This document shows positions 9,772-17,005 of a stretch of 64,000 nucleotides of DNA, one piece after another (within the stretch, counting starts at the first letter, position 1; every line of letters starts with the position of its first letter). Source of the DNA: Microbacterium salitolerans. GTDB lineage: Bacteria > Actinomycetota > Actinomycetes > Actinomycetales > Microbacteriaceae. Position numbers and translations under genes: made by a program. The notes below the pieces were generated by a model. That model did no database searches. It saw nothing but the letters and a program-made list of their open reading frames with translations, and was not told the origin of the DNA. The stretch lies in the NCBI RefSeq assembly GCF_019720895.1, contig NZ_JAHKSH010000002.1, forward strand, positions 1 to 64,000. The letters run 5' to 3'.

Positions 9772-9782
9772 CTTCGCCCTCC

Positions 9783-9810
9783 GATCGTGCGGCGACGTCG
9801 CCGCACGATC
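9783..9810. promoter_or_regulatory. 28-bp perfect palindrome in the leader of the formaldehyde dehydrogenase gene
   Basis: The half-site GATCGTGCGGCGAC is followed directly by its exact reverse complement, with no spacer. It ends one base before the GGAGGG Shine-Dalgarno of the dehydrogenase gene. It could be a dimer operator or, as RNA, a stem blocking ribosome access. Confidence 0.6.
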
Positions 9811-9878
9811 AGTCTCGCCGGTCCATTCGGGCGGGAACATCACCACCTCGGGGCGTTCCGCCCACCCGAACGAGTGGG

Positions 9879-9884
9879 TACGGT
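9879..9884 (+). promoter_or_regulatory. -10-like box TACGGT for a leaderless LuxR-type gene
   Basis: TACGGT is followed by six bases and then the ATG at 9891. With a start site 6-7 nt after the box, transcription would begin at the A of ATG. No useful Shine-Dalgarno is present. Confidence 0.5.
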
Positions 9885-9890
9885 CAGGGC

Positions 9891-11165
9891 ATGCCTGACG
9901 GAGGGAACGACTGCACGGCCCACATTCTGCGCGACCTGGTCGAAACCGTGACCGCTCCCGCGTCCGCGGTGCCCGCGCGATTCTCGGACCTCATCGCGCC
10001 CTTCGCGCCGCACGGTGCGCTCGTCATCCTCACGGCCGACGTCGACGGTGGGCACCGGCGCGGGGCGGGGGACCCCGCATTCGTGACCGGCGTGTCCTTC
10101 CTCGACCTCGATGAGCGGCTGCGTGCTCAGCACCCCGGGAGCGTGCGACGTGAACGGCTCGACGTCGCGGGGGAGCCGGTCGAGACGCTCCTGGTGCTCT
10201 CGCGCAACGGCGCGCTGCTCGCGCTCGCCGCTCCCATCGCGGATGCGGAGGGGGAGCAGGTCGTGCTCGATCTGTGGAACATCGTGAGCCTCCGCATCCA
10301 GGAGCTCGCCGATGCGGCCGCCCCTGGCTACCTGCGGCAGGCGCGCACCTCGGCCGGGCAGCGCATGGAAGCGCTCGCAGAGGTCGGCGAAGCCTACTCG
10401 ACGACCCTCGCGACGGTTCTCGCGGTGCTGCGCTCGACGGCGCTCGCCGACGGCGTCGCCCGCACGAAGGCGACGGCGCTCGCGACGGAGGGCCTCGTGG
10501 ACCTGCGCACCTCGAGCGATCGTGCCCGCACGACGACAGAAGAGCCCGTGACGACGGCCTTCGCACGCCTGCGGGACGACCTGCGGCCGGTCGTCGACTA
10601 CCGCGACATCGACGTGCAGCTCGTCGAGCCGCCCGCCGACGGAAGGCCGTTGCCGAGCGAGGTCGCGCACGGTGCGCGGGCCGTCGTCCGCGGGTCGATT
10701 CTCGCGCTCGCCGAGGATGCGGACGTCCGGCGCGTACGGGTCCAGTGGGACTGCGACGGGACGAATCTCCTCATCGACATCCGGGATGACGGCGACGGGA
10801 CGGTCACCGCGGGCGGTGGTCCGCTCGCGCTCATCACCGACCGGGTGAAGGCGCTGCGCGGGAGGATCGACATCGACGCCACGCCGGGGTGGGGCACCGA
10901 CATGTCGATCGTGATCCCGCTCGACCCGCCTCACGCGCACGGCATCTCGCCAGCCGCATGGTCGCTGGGTCCCCGCGAGACAGACGTGCTCGATCTGCTC
11001 GCCGCCGGCCGTCGCAACCGCGACATCGCCGGCGAGCTCGGGATCAGCGAGAACACGGTGAAGTTCCACGTCGCCAACGTGTATCGCAAGCTCGGCGTCT
11101 CGTCTCGCGCCGAGGCGACGGCCACGTACCTCGAACGGGTCCATCATTCAGAGGCCGACGCCTGA
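9891..11165 (+). CDS. GHKL-ATPase / LuxR-HTH fusion regulator without an obvious phosphoacceptor His
   Basis: A 424-residue cytoplasmic protein. Residues 1-140 look like a GAF-type sensor ('APFAPHGALVILTADVDG', 'LDLWNIVSLRIQEL'). Residues 155-250 are a helical region like a HisKA_3 dimerisation domain, but the expected His-Asp is absent ('VGEAYSTTLATVLAVLRS'). Residues 255-345 resemble a HATPase_c domain, with 'VRVQWDCDGTNLLIDIRDDGDG' and a late 'RIDIDATPGWGTDMSIVIPL'. Residues 358-415 form a LuxR HTH ('LGPRETDVLDLLAAGRRNRDIA', 'SENTVKFHVANVYRKLGVS'). Kinase-like and DNA-binding parts are therefore in one chain, suggesting direct ligand- or ATP-controlled DNA binding rather than phosphorelay. 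The ATG is placed by the TACGGT box 6 nt upstream. It is divergent from the formaldehyde dehydrogenase operon and may regulate it. Confidence 0.75.
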   Translation: MPDGGNDCTAHILRDLVETVTAPASAVPARFSDLIAPFAPHGALVILTADVDGGHRRGAGDPAFVTGVSFLDLDERLRAQHPGSVRRERLDVAGEPVETLLVLSRNGALLALAAPIADAEGEQVVLDLWNIVSLRIQELADAAAPGYLRQARTSAGQRMEALAEVGEAYSTTLATVLAVLRSTALADGVARTKATALATEGLVDLRTSSDRARTTTEEPVTTAFARLRDDLRPVVDYRDIDVQLVEPPADGRPLPSEVAHGARAVVRGSILALAEDADVRRVRVQWDCDGTNLLIDIRDDGDGTVTAGGGPLALITDRVKALRGRIDIDATPGWGTDMSIVIPLDPPHAHGISPAAWSLGPRETDVLDLLAAGRRNRDIAGELGISENTVKFHVANVYRKLGVSSRAEATATYLERVHHSEADA

Positions 11166-11258
11166 GTGCGTCACGTGCGTGATCGACGGGGGACCGGAAC
11201 GGCGGCCGTCGGCGCCGTCACCTGTCGCGGGGCCCTGGCATCGCGCCGGGACGCGCCG

Positions 11259-11264
11259 TAGCGT
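11259..11264 (+). promoter_or_regulatory. -10-like box TAGCGT for a leaderless SRPBCC gene
   Basis: TAGCGT is followed by seven bases and then the ATG at 11272. No Shine-Dalgarno is seen. The spacing fits leaderless transcription. Confidence 0.45.
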
Positions 11265-11271
11265 GCACGTC

Positions 11272-11757
11272 ATGGAACGCATCGATCGCGCCGAGCGGAT
11301 CATCGCCGCGAGTGCCGCGAGTGTCTATACGGCGCTCGTCGACCCGACGGCGCTCGGCGCCTGGCTGCCGCCCGACGAGATGACCGCCGCGATCGATCGA
11401 TTCGCGCCGGGTGTCGGCGGCGGTTTCCGGATGACGCTCTCGTATCCCGACAGCGACCTCGAGCCGGACGGATCCGGCCCGGGGAAGACCACCCCGCTCA
11501 CCGACGTCGTCGACGTGAGCTACACGCGCCTCGAGCCCGATGCGCTCGTCGAATGGCAGGCGCGCTTCGTCACGCCGGCTGAGGCGTCTGCGCCGATGAC
11601 GCAGACCTGGTCGCTGATCCCGGTCACACACGCGGGGACGCGCGTCGAGATCGCGGCGAGCGACGTGCCCCGGGGCGTTCCGGCGGGCGTGCACGAGGCC
11701 GCGCTCGCGACATCCCTCGATCAGCTCGCGGCGTGGGTCATCGAGAGCGTGCGCTGA
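11272..11757 (+). CDS. SRPBCC / AHSA1-type START-fold protein
   Basis: A 161-residue protein of the activator-of-Hsp90 homologue (AHSA1, PF08327) branch of the SRPBCC fold. Characteristic parts: 'ERIIAASAASVYTALVDPTALGAWLPPDEM' (hydrophobic ligand-pocket strand and helix), 'GGGFRMTLSYPD', 'RLEPDALVEWQARFV' and the C-terminal helix 'HEAALATSLDQLAAWV'. Such proteins bind a small hydrophobic ligand; many act as cyclases or unknown stress proteins, and nothing here identifies a substrate. The start is the ATG 7 nt after a TAGCGT box; an earlier in-frame Met at 11179 would add unrelated residues. It is monocistronic and ends at a bidirectional hairpin. Confidence 0.75.
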   Translation: MERIDRAERIIAASAASVYTALVDPTALGAWLPPDEMTAAIDRFAPGVGGGFRMTLSYPDSDLEPDGSGPGKTTPLTDVVDVSYTRLEPDALVEWQARFVTPAEASAPMTQTWSLIPVTHAGTRVEIAASDVPRGVPAGVHEAALATSLDQLAAWVIESVR

Positions 11758-11765
11758 GACGGGCG

Positions 11766-11797
11766 CGGTCGGTCGCAGGACGGCATGCGACCGACCG
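11766..11797. terminator. Bidirectional hairpin between convergent genes
   Basis: The arms CGGTCGGTCGC and GCGACCGACCG (11 bp, perfect) flank a 10-nt loop, in the 63-bp gap between the SRPBCC gene (+) and the flavin oxidoreductase gene (-). Confidence 0.65.
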
Positions 11798-11820
11798 TGT
11801 CTCGGCGCGCTCGCGTCACC

Positions 11821-13158
11821 TCACAGCATCGAGGAGAGGTCCGACCCGACGGACGGGTACGACATCGTCACGGATGACAGCTGCTCCGTCGTCAGCCCCA
11901 GGCGGATCGCCATCGCGAACAGATTCACGAGTTCGGCGTACTCGGGGCCGAGCAGGTGCGCTCCGAGCACACGATCGGTCGCGGTGTCGATGACGATCCT
12001 GACGCCGGCCGTGGACTCCGCGACGCGGTAGTTCGAGAACCACGATCCGGTGTCGTGCTCGCTGACGCGCACGTCGTACCCTGCCTCGCGCGCCTCGTCT
12101 TCGAGCATGCCGACGCGAGTCAGCTCGGGGATCGTGAACACGGTGGTGGGCGTGCCGCGGTAGTCGGGCGTCGCGCGCGCCTCCTCGAGCATGTTCGACG
12201 CGGCGAGCGCGCCCTCTGTCGACGCGATCGGCGTGAGCGGTCTCCCTGCCGTGTCGGCGGCGTCGCCGGCCGCGAAGACGTGCGGGTTCGTCGTGCTCTG
12301 CAGATGGTCTGCGACCTCGACGCCGCGTTCGGACCACGCGACTCCTGCGGCGTCGAGGTCGAGCGAATCGAGGTGGGCGATGCGCCCCGCGCCGTGCACG
12401 ACGAGGTCGGCCTCGACCTGCTCGCCCGTCGAGAGCGTCGCGACGAGGCTGCCGGGGACCGACGAGATGGCGGTGACATCTGCCGTCGCCCGCAGGTCCA
12501 CGCCGAGGTCCGCCGTGTGCGCGACGAGCCGATCGATGAGGCCCGGGTCGAAGCCGGCGAGCGGCCTGTCGTGGCGATGCGCGATGACGCACGCGGATCC
12601 GGCTCGCTGCGCGATGTGCGCGAACTCGAACGAGATGAAGCCGCCGCCGATGAAGAGGATCCGCTTCGGCAGCTCGTCGAGCGAGAGGAAGGCCGTGCTG
12701 TCGGAGACGAGGTCGGCCCCGGGGATGTCGAGAGGACGGGGTCGCGCGCCCGTGGCGACCAGGACGTACTGCGCGCGGAGGCGCTCCCCGTCGATCTCGA
12801 CCTCGTCGCGACCGGTGAAGCGGGCGGCGGCGTGGAAGACGTCGACGCCGACGCTCTCGAGGTACTCCTCGATGCGGCCGGGCATCGGGTCGGTGAAGCC
12901 GCGCTTGTGCCGCTGCAGCGCACCCCAGTCGATCGCGGTGTCGCCGGCGATGCCTCGTCCGTCGAGCAGCCGGGCGGCGTCGACGACCTCGGCGCCGCGC
13001 CGGAGGATCTTCTTCGGGTCGCACCCGCGGAGCGCGCAGGTGCCGCCGAGCGGGAGCGGGTCCGCGAGCGCGACGCGCCAGCCCGCTTCGGCGCACTTCC
13101 CTGCGGCGGCGACTCCCGCCGTGCCGGATCCGAGGACGATGAGGTCGTACATGGTCAT
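11821..13158 (-). CDS. FAD/NAD(P) disulfide-reductase-family oxidoreductase lacking the C-terminal His-Glu dyad
   Basis: A 445-residue protein of the glutathione reductase / dihydrolipoamide dehydrogenase family (class I pyridine nucleotide-disulfide reductase). The FAD loop is 'LIVLGSGTAGVAAAGKCAEAG'; the redox cysteines are in 'GGTCALRGCDPKK' (CX4C); the NAD(P) loop is 'ILFIGGGFISFEFAHIAQ'; the second FAD motif is 'VFAAGDAAD'. In the dimer-interface domain the usual HPTxxE active-site base is replaced by 'SYPSVGSDL': His becomes Tyr and Glu becomes Ser. It thus probably does not reduce a classical disulfide such as glutathione or lipoamide. AAGGGA precedes the ATG at 13158. It overlaps the DUF1761 gene by ATGA, so translation is coupled. 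Confidence 0.85.
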   Translation of the reverse strand: MTMYDLIVLGSGTAGVAAAGKCAEAGWRVALADPLPLGGTCALRGCDPKKILRRGAEVVDAARLLDGRGIAGDTAIDWGALQRHKRGFTDPMPGRIEEYLESVGVDVFHAAARFTGRDEVEIDGERLRAQYVLVATGARPRPLDIPGADLVSDSTAFLSLDELPKRILFIGGGFISFEFAHIAQRAGSACVIAHRHDRPLAGFDPGLIDRLVAHTADLGVDLRATADVTAISSVPGSLVATLSTGEQVEADLVVHGAGRIAHLDSLDLDAAGVAWSERGVEVADHLQSTTNPHVFAAGDAADTAGRPLTPIASTEGALAASNMLEEARATPDYRGTPTTVFTIPELTRVGMLEDEAREAGYDVRVSEHDTGSWFSNYRVAESTAGVRIVIDTATDRVLGAHLLGPEYAELVNLFAMAIRLGLTTEQLSSVTMSYPSVGSDLSSML

Positions 13159-13586
13159 ACCGTCCCTTCAGGCGGCCAGACTCCGATGATGATTCCCATG
13201 GCCATGATGGTCACGACCTCGTGCGAGATGTTGAGGAGCGTGAGCTGCGCGGGGCGTCCTTCGAACGCGTCGTGCGTGATGAAGCGGGCGGCCGTGAAGC
13301 CGATCCACATGAGCGCCGCCGTCACGACGGCCGCCAGCAGGTAGCTGCCCGCGTAGAAGTGCCACGCGATGGTCGTCGCTCCCGCAAGCACCCATGCCGT
13401 CACGAAGCTCACGATCACCGTGAGCATCATGGGACCGACGGCGTCCTTCGTCTCGCCGTCCATCGACACACCCGCGAGCTTCGCCCATCTCGTGCCGAAC
13501 ACCTTCGGCGAGTACCACACGGCGCCCACCACCGCGCTGGAGAGCGTCGCGAGGATCACAGCCCAGTAGTTGATCTCGGGAATCAT
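13155..13586 (-). CDS. DUF1761-family membrane protein
   Basis: A 143-residue protein with four predicted TM helices, matching DUF1761 (PF08570): N-terminal 'INYWAVILATLSSAVVGAVWYSPKVFGTRWAKLAG' with the family W-Y-S-P motif, and a C-terminal 'GIIIGVW'. Function unknown. The ATG at 13586 is chosen because TACTGT lies 6 nt upstream, a leaderless arrangement; a longer frame reaches 13658 but its extension is not family-like. Its stop overlaps the start of the flavin oxidoreductase gene by 4 nt, so it is the first gene of a two-gene operon and may be the oxidoreductase's membrane partner. Confidence 0.8.
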   Translation of the reverse strand: MIPEINYWAVILATLSSAVVGAVWYSPKVFGTRWAKLAGVSMDGETKDAVGPMMLTVIVSFVTAWVLAGATTIAWHFYAGSYLLAAVVTAALMWIGFTAARFITHDAFEGRPAQLTLLNISHEVVTIMAMGIIIGVWPPEGTV

Positions 13587-13592
13587 TCCGCG

Positions 13593-13598
13593 ACAGTA
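13593..13598 (-). promoter_or_regulatory. -10-like box TACTGT for the DUF1761 operon
   Basis: Read on the minus strand, TACTGT is followed by six bases and the ATG at 13586. This fits a leaderless mRNA. Confidence 0.5.
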
Positions 13599-13624
13599 GC
13601 GCGGCGCGGATCCGCGCGAAAGAC

Positions 13625-13650
13625 GGCACCGGATACCGAAAAGCGGTGCC
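13625..13650. promoter_or_regulatory. Inverted repeat in the divergent DUF1761 / opuC promoter region
   Basis: GGCACCG and CGGTGCC are separated by 12 nt, between the DUF1761 start and the TAGCGT box (13670-13675) of the importer operon. The position suits an operator, possibly osmotic control of the importer. No matching regulator gene is nearby. Confidence 0.35.
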
Positions 13651-13706
13651 GCACGCACGGCCGAGCCGGTAGCGTCTCAGAGATCTGTCGTCGAGAGGGG
13701 AGCCGC

Positions 13707-14459
13707 ATGCCGGCCGCAGTCGAGTTTCGAGGCGTGTCCAAGCAGTTCCCCGACGGAACGCTCGCCGTCGACGGTCTGGACCTCACGGTCCACGCCGGTA
13801 CGACGACCTGCTTCGTCGGCTCGTCCGGCAGCGGCAAGACGACGGCACTGCGCATGATCAACCGCATGGTCGATCCGACGGCGGGGACGATCCATGTCCG
13901 CGGGGAGGACGTCTCGAGCCGCGAGCCCGTCGCTCTGCGCCGGTCGATCGGCTACGTCATGCAGCACGCGGGCCTCCTGCCGCATCGCACGGTCCTCGAC
14001 AACGTCGCGACCGTGCCTCTCCTCGGCAGCGGGAACAGGCGCGCGGCGCGCGAGCGCGCGGCGGAGGTCATGCACGCCGTCGGCCTCGATGAGTCGCTCT
14101 CCCGCCGGTACCCCGGTCAGCTCTCGGGCGGCCAGCAGCAGCGCGTCGGCGTGGCGCGCGCGCTCGCGGCGGATCCTGACCTCCTGCTCATGGACGAGCC
14201 CTTCGGCGCCGTCGATCCGGTCGTGCGCGCCGACCTGCAGCAGGAGCTGCTGCGCCTGCAGCGGGATCTCGGCAAGACGGTCGTGTTCGTGACGCACGAC
14301 ATCGACGAGGCGTTCCTGCTCGGCGATCAGGTCGCGCTGTTCCGCCCGGGCGGCACGCTGGCGCAGATCGGAACCCCCCGCGAGCTCCTCGAGGAACCCG
14401 CTGGCGACTTCGTCGCGCAGTTCATCGAGGCGGGAAGGCCGCGGAGCATCCTCCGATGA
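13707..14459 (+). CDS. OpuCA/ProV-type glycine betaine/choline ABC importer ATPase
   Basis: A 250-residue ATPase that energises import of compatible solutes (betaine, choline, carnitine). Walker A is 'GSSGSGKTTALRMINRMVDP', with the MINR sequence diagnostic of the OpuA/ProV group; then the Q-loop 'GYVMQHAGLLPHRTV', the signature 'LSGGQQQRVGVARAL', Walker B 'LLLMDEPFGAVDP' and the switch His in 'VFVTHDIDEAF'. It lacks the C-terminal CBS pair found in many OpuCA proteins, so any ionic-strength sensing must lie elsewhere. A GAGAGGGGAG Shine-Dalgarno and the first ATG of the homologous region fix the start at 13707. A TAGCGT box at 13670-13675 may be the promoter. It is first of four overlapping genes (ATGA with the next). 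Confidence 0.92.
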   Translation: MPAAVEFRGVSKQFPDGTLAVDGLDLTVHAGTTTCFVGSSGSGKTTALRMINRMVDPTAGTIHVRGEDVSSREPVALRRSIGYVMQHAGLLPHRTVLDNVATVPLLGSGNRRAARERAAEVMHAVGLDESLSRRYPGQLSGGQQQRVGVARALAADPDLLLMDEPFGAVDPVVRADLQQELLRLQRDLGKTVVFVTHDIDEAFLLGDQVALFRPGGTLAQIGTPRELLEEPAGDFVAQFIEAGRPRSILR

Positions 14460-15118
14460 GCTGGATCCTCGCGAACCTCGATCAGATCGCGCAGTACGGG
14501 GCGCAGCACCTCGTGCTCGCGGTGATCCCGACGATCATCGGCGCGCTCGTCTCCTTGCCGCTGGGATGGCTCGCGAATCGGCACGGGGTCGGTCGCGGCG
14601 TCCTGCTCGGAGCATCGGGGCTGCTGTACGCGATCCCGTCGCTTCCGCTGTTCATCGTCATGCCGGCTCTCCTCGGGACGCAGATCCTCGACCCCGTCAA
14701 CGTGGTCGTCGCGATGAGCTTCTACGCGCTCGCGCTCATGGTCCGCACGAGCGCCGACGCGCTCGCGTCGGTCGACGGGGAACTGCGTCTCGCCGCGTCC
14801 GCCGTCGGCTTCAGCGGCTGGCAGCGATTCTGGGGCGTCGACCTGCCGGCCGCGGGCCCGGTGCTGCTCGCGGGGCTCCGCGTCGTCTCCGTGAGCACCG
14901 TGAGCCTCGTGACGGTCGGATCCCTGATCGGGGTGCAGTCGCTCGGCTACTTCTTCGTCGACGGGTACCAGCGCGGCTTCGCCACCGAGATCGCGGTCGG
15001 CATCGTCGGCACTGTGCTCATCGCGCTCGCGCTCGACGCGGCGCTCGTCGTCGCCGGGCGGCTGCTCATGCCCTGGACGCGCCGCGTGCGCCGTCCTCGC
15101 GAGGCGGTGGCGTCGTGA
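14456..15118 (+). CDS. OpuCB-type permease
   Basis: A 220-residue inner-membrane permease of the BPD_transp_1 fold with about five or six TM helices. The EAA loop is 'ADALASVDGELRLAASAVGFSGWQRFWGVDLPAAGPVLLAGLR', which docks on the ATPase. The region 'FFVDGYQRG' is typical of OpuCB/OpuCD permeases. It overlaps the ATPase gene (ATGA) and the second permease gene (GTGA), so translation is coupled through the operon. Confidence 0.9.
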   Translation: MSWILANLDQIAQYGAQHLVLAVIPTIIGALVSLPLGWLANRHGVGRGVLLGASGLLYAIPSLPLFIVMPALLGTQILDPVNVVVAMSFYALALMVRTSADALASVDGELRLAASAVGFSGWQRFWGVDLPAAGPVLLAGLRVVSVSTVSLVTVGSLIGVQSLGYFFVDGYQRGFATEIAVGIVGTVLIALALDAALVVAGRLLMPWTRRVRRPREAVAS

Positions 15119-15846
15119 ACGTCTTCGCCGATGCGATCGGCTGGATCCTCGACCCCGAGAACTGGGGCGGATCCGCCGGAATCGCCGCACGAGCGGGGGA
15201 GCACCTCGCGTACTCGGCTCTCACTCTCGTCATCGCCGCGGCGATCGCGATCCCCGTGGGAATCTGGATCGGGCATACGGGCCGCGGCCGCGAGGTCGTC
15301 GTACCGTTCACGGGCGCGCTTCGCGCGCTGCCGACGCTCGGGCTCGTGACGCTCCTCGCCCTCCTCCTCGGCAGCGGCCTCCTCCCGCCGCTCATCGCGC
15401 TCGTGATCCTCGCGATCCCGCCCGTGCTCGCGGGCACCTACTCGGGAATCGAGGCGATCGACCCCGAGACGCGCGGCGCCGCGCGGGCGGTCGGCTTCAC
15501 GACGAGGCAGGCGGTCCTCCAGGTCGAGCTCCCGCTGGCGCTTCCCCTCATCGCCGGCGGCATCCGGTCGTCGGCGCTGCAGGTCATCGCCACGTGGACG
15601 GTCGCGGCGTTTCTGCCGCTGGGCGGCCTCGGGCGCTTCCTCATCGACGGCCTGGCCGTGCGCGACTATGCGCAGATGCTCGGCGGATCCCTCGTCGTCA
15701 TCGTCATCGCGCTGGTGGTCGACGGCATGTTCGCGGTGACGGAACGTGTCATCACGCCCCGCGGCGTGCGCAGATCCCGGTACCGTGGCGATCGTGCGAT
15801 CGACTCCACCGCGCACATGGCCACACGAAAGGCAGAAGTGACATGA
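15115..15846 (+). CDS. OpuCD-type permease
   Basis: A 243-residue second permease of the importer. The GTG at 15115 overlaps the stop of the preceding gene (GTGA); a longer open frame exists upstream but lies inside that gene. TM helices include 'ALTLVIAAAIAIPVGIWIGH' and 'LGLVTLLALLLGSGLLPPLI'. The EAA loop is 'IEAIDPETRGAARAVGFTTR', followed by 'VELPLALPLIAGGIRSSALQ'. The two permeases form a heterodimer with the ATPase. It overlaps the binding-protein gene by ATGA. Confidence 0.88.
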   Translation: MNVFADAIGWILDPENWGGSAGIAARAGEHLAYSALTLVIAAAIAIPVGIWIGHTGRGREVVVPFTGALRALPTLGLVTLLALLLGSGLLPPLIALVILAIPPVLAGTYSGIEAIDPETRGAARAVGFTTRQAVLQVELPLALPLIAGGIRSSALQVIATWTVAAFLPLGGLGRFLIDGLAVRDYAQMLGGSLVVIVIALVVDGMFAVTERVITPRGVRRSRYRGDRAIDSTAHMATRKAEVT

Positions 15847-16763
15847 CGCGCACCACTGTTCTCGCCGCGGCGGGTCTCGCCGCCGGCACGCTCGTTCTCG
15901 CGAGCTGCGCCTCGTCGGATCCGCTGGCGGATGATGCCCCGGCGGACCAGGCGCCCGCCGACACGATCGTCGTCGGCTCCGCCGCGTTCGCCGAGTCGGA
16001 GATCATCGCCTACCTGTACGCGGGAGCGCTTGAGCGCAGCGGACTGGACGCCGAGGTGACGCCGGCGATCGGTGCGCGCGACGTCTACATCGCGGCCCTG
16101 CAGGACGGATCCGTCGACCTCGTGCCCGAGTACACGGGAAACCTGCTCCAGTACTTCGATGAGGAGGCGACGGCGCAGGCGAGCGACGAGGTCTACGCGG
16201 CGCTCGTCGACGCCGTGCCCGAGGGATACGAGGTGCTCGATCAGGCCGAAGCGGCCGACGCGGACTCGTACAACGTGACGAGCGAGTTCAGCGAGGAGCA
16301 CGGTGTGACGAGCCTTGCCGACTTGAAGGATGTCGACGTCGATCTCAAGGTCGCCGCGAACCCCGAGTTCGCGGAGCGCCCCTATGGGATCCCCGGCCTG
16401 AAGGAGGTCTACGGAGTCGATGCCGAGCTCGTGCCGATCAACGACGGCGGCGGGCCCAACACACTCAAGGCGCTCCTCGACGGGGACGTGCAGGTCGCGG
16501 ACATCTACTCGACGACGCCGTCGATCGCCGAGAACGACCTCGTGACGCTCGAGGATCCCGAGAACATGATCGTCGCGCAGAATATCGTTCCGCTCATCTC
16601 GTCCGACAGCGCGTCGGAGGAGGCCGCCGCGGCGATCAACGCCGTGCAGGGCGCCCTCACGACCGACGACCTCATCGCCCTCAACACGCAGAGCACGGTC
16701 GACAAGACATCGTCCGAGGACATCGCGGCGGGCTGGCTCGACGAATCAGGCCTGTTCGACTGA
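15843..16763 (+). CDS. OpuCC-type substrate-binding lipoprotein
   Basis: A 306-residue membrane-anchored receptor of the OpuAC family (PF04069). The signal peptide ends in the lipobox 'LVLASCASS', so Cys23 is the lipidated residue. Typical parts follow: 'VVGSAAFAESEIIAYLYAGALERSGL', 'GARDVYIAALQDGSVDLVPEYTGNLL' and 'INDGGGPNTLKALLDGDVQVADIYST'. Family members bind glycine betaine, choline or carnitine through aromatic boxes; which ligand cannot be told here. It is the last gene of the four-gene importer operon. Confidence 0.9.
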   Translation: MTRTTVLAAAGLAAGTLVLASCASSDPLADDAPADQAPADTIVVGSAAFAESEIIAYLYAGALERSGLDAEVTPAIGARDVYIAALQDGSVDLVPEYTGNLLQYFDEEATAQASDEVYAALVDAVPEGYEVLDQAEAADADSYNVTSEFSEEHGVTSLADLKDVDVDLKVAANPEFAERPYGIPGLKEVYGVDAELVPINDGGGPNTLKALLDGDVQVADIYSTTPSIAENDLVTLEDPENMIVAQNIVPLISSDSASEEAAAAINAVQGALTTDDLIALNTQSTVDKTSSEDIAAGWLDESGLFD

Positions 16764-16803
16764 TTCGGGGGTTTACATACGTGAGGCCGCATGTGGAGTG
16801 GCC

Positions 16804-16809
16804 TACCGT
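16804..16809 (+). promoter_or_regulatory. Candidate -10 box TACCGT upstream of the desaturase
   Basis: TACCGT would place the transcript start near 16816. This is the same box class used elsewhere in the window. No convincing -35 is seen. Confidence 0.3.
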
Positions 16810-17005
16810 GAAGTAAGCGATCGGCGTCCGCCTTTGGCTTCCAGCAGGCGACGTTCCCGGCGTCGTCGCAATCGGAAACGGTGCTGACATCTCTTCCAGC
16901 CAGACCACCGCCACGCCGAGCCGCCTCGGCCCTGTCCGCCAGACGTACGCCCGCGCCGAGGACTTCCCGCGCATCGCCAAGGCCTACACCCAGATCTCTG
17001 AGGTC

